Shown: positions 1-4,581 of the stretch, one piece after another
Layout: every line of letters starts with the position of its first letter
Numbering within the stretch: the stretch's first letter is position 1
NCBI GenBank assembly: GCA_000434115.1
Contig: FR893998.1
Span: forward strand, 1 to 9,702
Origin: Roseburia sp. CAG:309
Lineage (GTDB): Bacteria; Bacillota; Clostridia; Lachnospirales; Lachnospiraceae
DNA: 9,702 nucleotides
Direction: 5' to 3'
Made by a program: the position numbers and the translations under genes
Notes under the pieces: model-generated
The model's input: the letters and a program-made list of their open reading frames with translations, nothing else
Told to the model about the DNA's origin: nothing
The model's database searches: none

Positions 1-37
1 TAACTTTGAGGGGTCACCTCATGCAGCAGCTTCTTTT

Positions 38-190
38 TTAATCGTTTCGATGCTTCAAAATGATTTCCTCAAATCGTCGGTTTGATGCCTCCATCTCTTC
101 TTCGGTTTCCAATAATTCAATTTCTTCGTTTTCCCGATCCAATTCTTCTAACAAATCGAAGAGATCGTCATCTGTGAAAAATGTCTCCAT
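38..190 (-). CDS. Very acidic 50-residue protein of unknown function
   Basis: I do not recognise this protein. It starts METFFTDDD and ends KHRND, with about 20 Asp/Glu against 5 Lys/Arg, so its net charge is near -15. The regular spacing of Leu, Ile and Phe among acidic residues suggests one or two amphipathic helices. There is no signal peptide, membrane segment or cysteine. The start is chosen because a GAGG ribosome binding site lies 9 nt upstream; an earlier out-of-frame ATG is only 1 nt from it. A matching sigma-A-type promoter at 223-251 and codon use like the neighbours support a real gene. A weak hairpin (TGAGG-5 nt-CCTCA) sits just past the stop at 8-22, but without a U tract. A DNA-mimic or small regulator role is possible but is speculation. 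Confidence 0.7.
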   Translation of the reverse strand: METFFTDDDLFDLLEELDRENEEIELLETEEEMEASNRRFEEIILKHRND

Positions 191-222
191 GATGTCATAC
201 CTCTTTCCTTGAGATTACTATC

Positions 223-251
223 ATTCTAACATAAATTTTTCAACCCGACAA
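223..251 (-). promoter_or_regulatory. Sigma-A-type promoter of the small acidic gene
   Basis: Read on the minus strand: -35 TTGTCG (246-251), 17-nt spacer, -10 TAGAAT (223-228). The predicted start is near 216, giving a leader of about 25 nt. Upstream, up to the palindrome at 346, the sequence is AT-rich with two TTTTTTCG runs and no gene. Confidence 0.6.
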
Positions 252-345
252 GGGGGAGTTTTTTCGAAATTTTTTTCGGTATTTAACATGTTGTAAGACA
301 TATTGGAAACTAAAAATATGTATATGTTATTAGGTGCTGTAGTAT

Positions 346-497
346 TGTTCAAAAAATGAGATTTTGGATTTCGCAATGAGGAATTTAGAACACCGTTGGT
401 GCACAGAGGGCGTTCTTTGCCCTCATGCACCATTACGTGTGTTCTCTAAGCGGAAGCGGTTCCGAATGGGAAATCCAAATCTCATTTTTGAAAAACA
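346..497. repeat. 152-bp imperfect palindrome, possible MITE or large terminator hairpin
   Basis: The ends pair over a long distance: TTCAAAAAATGAGATTTTGG at the left matches the complement of CCAAATCTCATTTTTGAA at the right, with single-base bulges. Inside, TTAG-AACAC pairs with GTGTTCTCTAA. The tip is a two-part stem, GGTGCA/TGCACC (398-403 with 426-431) then GAGGGC/GCCCTC (406-411 with 419-424), and a 7-nt loop. A side hairpin CGGAA-GCGG-TTCCG lies at 451-464. It begins 8 nt past the stop of the germination gene and, read on the minus strand, its outer arm ends in a T6 run, so it could serve as that gene's terminator. Its sequence is unlike the three ACTATTCAGG elements further right. Confidence 0.7.
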
Positions 498-505
498 TTA
501 CATCA

Positions 506-1927
506 CTAATTCTTCTTCTCCGAACGCGGCAGGCTGACACGGAAGAATCGTTTCATGCACTGGCGTAGATTAAATGGAATGAGCGGGTAAATATAACTCT
601 TTCCGGAAATGGTTTTGTTAAATACAATGCAGGCAATGGTCAGCAGTGTGCCGGCGATAAAGCCGTAGATATCAAACCATGCGGTGAGGCATAAAAGGAT
701 GATGCGCATAAATTTCAGTGCATAGCCAAGTTCAAAACTGACCTGCGTATAATTTGCCACAGCGACAAACGCCATATAAAGCATCACTTCGGCGTTAAAC
801 CAGCCGGAACTCACGGTGTAATCCCCTAGGATGATACCGGCTACTACACTCAGAGGTGTACTGAACATCGTCGGAGTGTTGAGCGATGCAAGCCGCAGGC
901 CGTCAATGGCAAATTCCAGTAAAAGGAACTGGTAAAGAATCGGCACATTGACAGGTTCGCTGATCTTGATAAAATTCAGACATTCCGGGATCCAGGAAGG
1001 ATTTGACAATAGCAGTAGCAAAACCGGCGTCAGAAAGACGGCGGCAAGGTTGATGACAATACGCGATAATCGTAAATAGGTCCCGGTAATGGGGGGAAAA
1101 TAGTAGTCATCGGCGTCTTCGATAATATCAAAGACCGACGTCGGCAGAATCATGGCAGACGGCGAATTGTCCACAAGAACGATGATACTTCCCTCCAGGA
1201 TACTGGCAGCGGTAGTGTCAGGGCGCTCGGTAAATTTGAATTTGGGGAATGGATTATACCATTTGTGCTGGTACAGGCATTCTGCCAGACTTTCCTGATT
1301 CATCGTCAGGGCGTCAATGTCAATGCTGTCAATGCGGTTTCGGATGTCATCCAGCATTTCCTTTTCGACCCGGTCGCCCATATAGGCAATGACAACGTCG
1401 GTGCGGGAACTTTTGCCGACCGTATGCATTTCCATAACAAGTTCCGTCGAGCGGATGCGGCGGCGGATCAAAGCCGTATTGAATACGACCGTTTCGACAA
1501 AACCATCTTTGGAGCCGCGCATAACCCGGTCTTTTTCCGGCTCGTCGACACCGCGGGCAGGATAACTTCGAAAATCAATCGACAGCAGTTTGTCGTAACC
1601 ATCGATCAGAAGCACCGGAACGCCGGAAAGAACCCATTGAATCAAGGCATTTTCGTCTTCAATCAGATCAATCTCGCCGTAAGGAAGGCTGCTCTTTAAG
1701 AAATCGTGCGCAGTTTCAGGCATTTGATCCGGTGTGATTTTATAGAGAAATTCCATGATCTTTTCCATCACTTCATCTTTGCAAAAGCCGTCAATAATGT
1801 AAAAACAGGCGGTTTTTCCGCCAATTGTGATGACGCGGTAGATCAGGTCAAAACTTTTATCAACCTGAAGAAGAGAATCAATCTTTTTTTTATTGGTGGA
1901 AAAATCTTTGGAAAATGTACTCGCCAT
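506..1927 (-). CDS. Spore germination protein, GerA/SpoVAF family (A subunit type)
   Basis: This is a 473-residue inner spore membrane protein of the GerA family, the A-type subunit of nutrient germination receptors. A subunits are typically about 480-490 residues, so this one is full length. An N-terminal soluble half (about 1-285) carries the family signature RGSKDGFVE (137-145) followed by NTALIRRRIR (150-159), and a conserved PPITGTYLRLSR segment (278-289). Several hydrophobic segments then follow (about 288-308, 328-345, 358-372, 380-396, 407-437), and the C-terminus is basic. The text resembles SpoVAF-like proteins more than GerAA, but I cannot separate them firmly. No B or C subunit gene (GerAB/GerAC) and no spoVA gene lies next to it. 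Start: AGGAGG 7 nt before ATG. A sigma-G-like promoter directly precedes it, which fits forespore expression. Confidence 0.92.
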   Translation of the reverse strand: MASTFSKDFSTNKKKIDSLLQVDKSFDLIYRVITIGGKTACFYIIDGFCKDEVMEKIMEFLYKITPDQMPETAHDFLKSSLPYGEIDLIEDENALIQWVLSGVPVLLIDGYDKLLSIDFRSYPARGVDEPEKDRVMRGSKDGFVETVVFNTALIRRRIRSTELVMEMHTVGKSSRTDVVIAYMGDRVEKEMLDDIRNRIDSIDIDALTMNQESLAECLYQHKWYNPFPKFKFTERPDTTAASILEGSIIVLVDNSPSAMILPTSVFDIIEDADDYYFPPITGTYLRLSRIVINLAAVFLTPVLLLLLSNPSWIPECLNFIKISEPVNVPILYQFLLLEFAIDGLRLASLNTPTMFSTPLSVVAGIILGDYTVSSGWFNAEVMLYMAFVAVANYTQVSFELGYALKFMRIILLCLTAWFDIYGFIAGTLLTIACIVFNKTISGKSYIYPLIPFNLRQCMKRFFRVSLPRSEKKN

Positions 1928-1948
1928 ATAAAAACCTCCTTTTGCGGG

Positions 1949-1978
1949 TAGTATGTGCGGAAAAGGGACAAAATATCC
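1949..1978 (-). promoter_or_regulatory. Candidate sigma-G (forespore) promoter of the germination gene
   Basis: On the minus strand, GGATA (1974-1978), an 18-nt spacer and CATACTA (1949-1955) match the Bacillus sigma-G pattern (roughly GNATR-N18-CATNNTA). The predicted start is near 1942, leaving a short leader just long enough for the AGGAGG site at 1935-1940. No good sigma-A promoter was seen here. The gene's predicted role in spores agrees with this assignment. Confidence 0.6.
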
Positions 1979-1989
1979 GAAAAATATAA

Positions 1990-2171
1990 ACTATTCAGGC
2001 TCCCTTTCCCACACATTCGCATTTCGAACACTTCGTGTTCTTTCCCGTCTTTGACAAGGCTAAAAATGCTCATGTGGGGAGAGAGCCGTATTAGGAAAAT
2101 GTAGGAAAATCAAAGCCTCTTACGTGCAAGCACGACGATTCATTGATTTCCATACATTGATCCTGAATAGT
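1990..2171. repeat. ACTATTCAGG structured element, copy A (182 bp, full length)
   Basis: The ends are perfect 10-bp inverted repeats, ACTATTCAGG (1990-1999) and CCTGAATAGT (2162-2171). The right flank is TA; the left flank is AA. The left module folds as GGCTCCCTTTCCCAC...GCATTT against AAAAATGCTCATGTGGGGAGAGAGCC-type sequence. It encloses GAACAC-TTC-GTGTTC and a second small hairpin around TTTGACAAGG. A degenerate internal end, GTATTAGG (2088-2095), opens the right module, a long imperfect stem topped by the core TCTTACGTGCAAGCACGACG (2118-2137), which itself contains CGTGC-AA-GCACG. Mismatches in the right stem make this copy look older than the one at 7021. A small open frame read leftward from 2073 is judged not to be a gene. 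Confidence 0.85.
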
Positions 2172-2176
2172 TACTA

Positions 2177-2205
2177 TTGACAAAAACCACGAACACTTAT
2201 AAAAT
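2177..2205 (+). promoter_or_regulatory. Strong sigma-A promoter of the DUF4250-to-cvfB operon
   Basis: TTGACA (2177-2182), a 17-nt spacer and TAAAAT (2200-2205): a perfect -35 and a 5/6 -10. It begins 5 nt after the end of the structured element at 1990-2171. The predicted start is near 2212, giving a leader of roughly 107 nt before the DUF4250 ATG. Confidence 0.8.
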
Positions 2206-2246
2206 GATATCAGGATTGAAAAAAGCAAAAGATCCTACATAAAAAA

Positions 2247-2262
2247 GCAGTAAAATTACTGC
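2247..2262. other. Perfect hairpin in the operon leader
   Basis: GCAGTAA-AA-TTACTGC gives a 7-bp stem with a 2-nt minimal loop, inside the 5' leader. On the plus strand it is followed by A residues, so it is not a terminator for the operon. On the minus strand it is followed by T6 and would act as a weak intrinsic terminator for antisense transcripts. A second small stem, AGGAT/ATCCT, lies just upstream (2211-2235). No known riboswitch class is recognised in this leader. Confidence 0.5.
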
Positions 2263-2318
2263 AAAAACAGAAATAAGGTAGAAAAGTGCACCGGAGAGTG
2301 CGGGAAAGAGAGGAAATT

Positions 2319-2495
2319 ATGAACATACCGGGTGACCCCATTATTTTGCTGAGCTATGCAAACACGCAGCTGCGCGATCAATATGCGACGCTTGAGGAAT
2401 TTTGCAAAACCAATGAGATCGACCAAGAGGCTTTATGTGAAAGCCTGGGAAGTTTGGACTATCATTATGATGAGGTGACAAACCAGTTCATATAA
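2319..2495 (+). CDS. DUF4250 domain-containing protein
   Basis: This 58-residue protein starts MNIPGDPIILLSYANTQLRD and matches my memory of DUF4250 (PF14056), a small family frequent in Clostridia with no established function. The conserved features are the N-terminal NIPxDPxxLLSxxNTQLRD block, an Asp/Glu-rich middle helix and the ending DYxYDExxNQF. The frame could be opened at a GTG at 2286, but AGAGAGG lies 5-10 nt before the ATG at 2319 and family members begin at this Met, so the ATG is preferred. It is the first gene of a four-gene operon and lies 5 nt before the GNAT gene. No membrane segment or cysteine-based metal site is seen except a pair of isolated Cys. Confidence 0.85.
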   Translation: MNIPGDPIILLSYANTQLRDQYATLEEFCKTNEIDQEALCESLGSLDYHYDEVTNQFI

Positions 2496-2500
2496 GATGT

Positions 2501-2929
2501 ATGAATATACAAGAGATTACATTTGGACACGAGATATCGATAGAAGACTACAATAATCTGCGGGGAAGTGTTGACTTTATCCGCATTATACCAAAGCGTG
2601 CGGAGTGTGCCCTGACGCATTCGCTCTATAAGATCATTGCGCTCGATCACGGAAAACCGGTCGGCATGGCGCGGGTAGTCGGAGACGGTGGATATGTGTT
2701 CTTTATTTGCGACGTTATCGTGCATCCGGATTACCAGTCGCAGGGACTGGGACGAAAAATCATAGAAAATGTACTTGGCTGGCTGGAAGATCAGGTGGAA
2801 GAAGGGGAAACCATTATGGTAAATCTGATGTCAGCAATGAATAAAGAAGAATTTTACGGGAAACTTGGTTTTCACAGGAGACCGTTTGGAAATCATGGTT
2901 CAGGGATGTCAAGATGGATCAGCAAATAA
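2501..2929 (+). CDS. GNAT family N-acetyltransferase
   Basis: This 142-residue single-domain protein should transfer an acetyl group from acetyl-CoA to an amine; the substrate cannot be told. Motif A is clear: strand FFICDVIVHPDYQ (67-79) followed by the pyrophosphate-binding loop QSQGLGRKI (79-87). Motif B carries EEFYGKLGFHRR (116-127), whose Tyr119 is the usual general-acid position. Length is normal for a compact GNAT. Only 5 nt separate it from the DUF4250 stop and no good ribosome binding site precedes the ATG, so translation is probably coupled to the upstream gene. It is not closely similar in layout to RimI, and an amino-sugar or small-molecule acetyltransferase is as likely as a protein acetyltransferase. 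Confidence 0.9.
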   Translation: MNIQEITFGHEISIEDYNNLRGSVDFIRIIPKRAECALTHSLYKIIALDHGKPVGMARVVGDGGYVFFICDVIVHPDYQSQGLGRKIIENVLGWLEDQVEEGETIMVNLMSAMNKEEFYGKLGFHRRPFGNHGSGMSRWISK

Positions 2930-2947
2930 AGATGGAGATGAGAGACA

Positions 2948-3673
2948 ATGTACAAATGTAAAGATCGTGTGTCATATAGCCGAATTGACACAGAAGGTAA
3001 ATTAAAAGTATATGCTATCGTAAATGCCATGCAGGACTGCAGTTTGTTTCACAGCGAAGATGTAGGACTTTCCTGTATGGATCTAAAAAGTGAAGATGCA
3101 CATGCCTGGCTTGTAAATTCCTGGGATATTGTGATCAAGCGCCGTCCGATCATGGGGGAAGTGTTTGAGGTATCGACATGGCCTTACAAAATGAGGGGTG
3201 TATTCGGAATGCGTAATTTCGTGATGAAAACAGAAGAGGGCGAAACACTTGCGTATGCGGATTCGCACTGGTTTTTCTTTGATCAGAAGACGGGAACGCC
3301 GGTAAAGCCGGAGCCGGAAGATTATGAGGCTTATGGGATGGAAGAGCCGTATCCGATGGAGTATAAGCCAAGAAAGATCAAAATACCGGAAAATCTTGTA
3401 TATTGTGACAGTATTACGGTGTGCGAGAATCATATGGATACCAACTCCCATATGAATAATGGAGAATACGTACGTCTGGCAGCCGACCACCTGCCATTTG
3501 GTTTTGAAGTGGAAGAGCTCCGTGTCGAATACCGTTTGGCTGCGAAACTTGGCGATGAAGTACAATGTTATACATGTGAACAGGAAGAGGGATTTTATGT
3601 CGTTATGACGGATAAAGAAAAATCCCCATTTGCGATTACCTGCTTTAAGGGCAGAATTGAAGAAAGGGAATAA
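2948..3673 (+). CDS. Acyl-ACP thioesterase (FatA/FatB-type, PF01643)
   Basis: The enzyme hydrolyses acyl-acyl carrier protein to release free fatty acid in the cytoplasm, ending or diverting fatty acid synthesis. The protein has 241 residues, normal for bacterial members, and consists of two hotdog folds. The first (about 1-125) has the substrate-side segment WPYKMRGVFGMRNF (78-91) and ADSHWFFFD (104-112). The second carries the catalytic block MDTNSHMNNGEY (163-174), with Asp164, Asn166, His168 and the Asn170-Asn171 pair followed by Glu173. GGAG lies 10 nt before the ATG. It sits 18 nt after the GNAT gene and 2 nt before the CvfB-like gene, so it is in the same operon. No fatty acid synthesis gene is in the window. 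Confidence 0.93.
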   Translation: MYKCKDRVSYSRIDTEGKLKVYAIVNAMQDCSLFHSEDVGLSCMDLKSEDAHAWLVNSWDIVIKRRPIMGEVFEVSTWPYKMRGVFGMRNFVMKTEEGETLAYADSHWFFFDQKTGTPVKPEPEDYEAYGMEEPYPMEYKPRKIKIPENLVYCDSITVCENHMDTNSHMNNGEYVRLAADHLPFGFEVEELRVEYRLAAKLGDEVQCYTCEQEEGFYVVMTDKEKSPFAITCFKGRIEERE

Positions 3674-3675
3674 TC

Positions 3676-4524
3676 GTGCAGACTATGGAAGAAAAAATAC
3701 TCGGACGCATGTCGCGTCTGTATGTGACAAAAATGACGAAAAACGGAGTATACCTCGGTTCTTATGAATATCCGGAACTGAAAGTGCTCCTGCCAAATAA
3801 TCAGGTGCCGAAGGGAACCGAGCGTGGTGATATTTTTCAGGTGTTTCTGTATAAAGACTCGGAAGACCGTTTGATCGCGACAACGACAGAACCTTATGTG
3901 CAGTTAGGACAGATGGCACGCTTGAAAGTAACCGATGTGACGGGAATTGGAGCATTTCTTGACTGGGGGCTTGCGAAAGACCTGTTCCTGCCATTTAAAG
4001 AGCAGACACACCGTGTAAAAAAAGGCGAGCAGGTATTGGCAGCACTTTACATCGATAAGAGCAGCCGTCTTTGTGCGACGATGCATATCTATGATTATCT
4101 TCGCACCGATGGAGACTTCACCGAGGGCGATCATGTCGATGGAATAGTGTATGAGATTTTGGATTCGTTTGGTGCCTTTGTGGCAGTGGCAGATAAATAT
4201 TCTGCGTTGATCCCACACAATGAGATGAACCGCGAACTTCATGTAGGAGACAGCGTTCATGCCCGTATCAAAGAAATTCGGGAAGACGGAAAACTGACAC
4301 TCAGTCTTCAGGAAAAACTGCCGGTTCAGATGGGAATGGATGCGGAAAGCATTCTTGCGAGATTGGAGGCAGAAGGCGGTTTTTTGCCATTTCATGATAA
4401 AACGTCGCCGGAAATTATCAAGCGCGAATTTAAAATGAGCAAAAATGCCTATAAACGGGCAATCGGACGCCTGATGAAAGAAAAGAAAATTGAGATCCGG
4501 TCGGATGGAATCAAGTTGATCTGA
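3676..4524 (+). CDS. cvfB: CvfB-family S1-domain RNA-binding protein
   Basis: This 282-residue protein matches CvfB (conserved virulence factor B), first studied in Staphylococcus aureus and Streptococcus pneumoniae, with tandem S1-type OB folds and a C-terminal winged helix. Three S1-like repeats are visible at about 9-70, 76-138 and 148-213, each with a G-x-F/Y-L strand (for example GVYLGS, GAFLDWG, GAFVAV). The winged helix is 222-282 (SILARLEAEGG... to IRSDGIKLI). The start is taken as GTG at 3676, because AAAGGG (3663-3668, inside the thioesterase gene) is 7 nt away; the next ATG at 3685 is 16 nt away, too far. It is the last gene of the operon, and its stop is 43 nt from the convergent helicase stop. 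Confidence 0.9.
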   Translation: MQTMEEKILGRMSRLYVTKMTKNGVYLGSYEYPELKVLLPNNQVPKGTERGDIFQVFLYKDSEDRLIATTTEPYVQLGQMARLKVTDVTGIGAFLDWGLAKDLFLPFKEQTHRVKKGEQVLAALYIDKSSRLCATMHIYDYLRTDGDFTEGDHVDGIVYEILDSFGAFVAVADKYSALIPHNEMNRELHVGDSVHARIKEIREDGKLTLSLQEKLPVQMGMDAESILARLEAEGGFLPFHDKTSPEIIKREFKMSKNAYKRAIGRLMKEKKIEIRSDGIKLI

Positions 4525-4533
4525 TTTTTTAGG

Positions 4534-4581
4534 TATTAGTCCGGCGAGATACTAGTCCGATGAAATACTAGTCCGGAGTGG
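4534..4581. repeat. Three tandem copies of a 16-bp unit at the convergent gene ends
   Basis: The units are TATTAGTCCGGCGAGA (4534-4549), TACTAGTCCGATGAAA (4550-4565) and TACTAGTCCGGAGTGG (4566-4581). All share TAYTAGTCCG, and the last six bases vary. The third unit contains the stop codon and final two codons (Pro-Asp) of the helicase gene. It may have arisen by slippage duplication of the gene end. Confidence 0.85.

Noticed and set aside
221..433. 70-codon minus-strand frame in the 191-505 intergenic region
   Set aside because: It lies across the palindrome and the promoter of the small acidic gene, has no ribosome binding site, and its residue mix is unlike a real protein.
1265..1951. Two plus-strand frames (144 and 81 codons) opposite the germination gene
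   Set aside because: They are antisense to a well-recognised gene in the mirrored frame, with no promoter or ribosome binding site.
1843..2073. 76-codon minus-strand frame starting in element copy A
   Set aside because: It starts inside a repeat element without a ribosome binding site, then overlaps the promoter and start of the germination gene in another frame. A related frame start occurs in copy B, so it comes from the element.
3083..4395. Minus-strand frames of 160, 103 and 163 codons opposite the thioesterase and cvfB genes
   Set aside because: They are antisense to confidently identified genes, with compositions rich in His, Cys and Arg typical of shadow frames.
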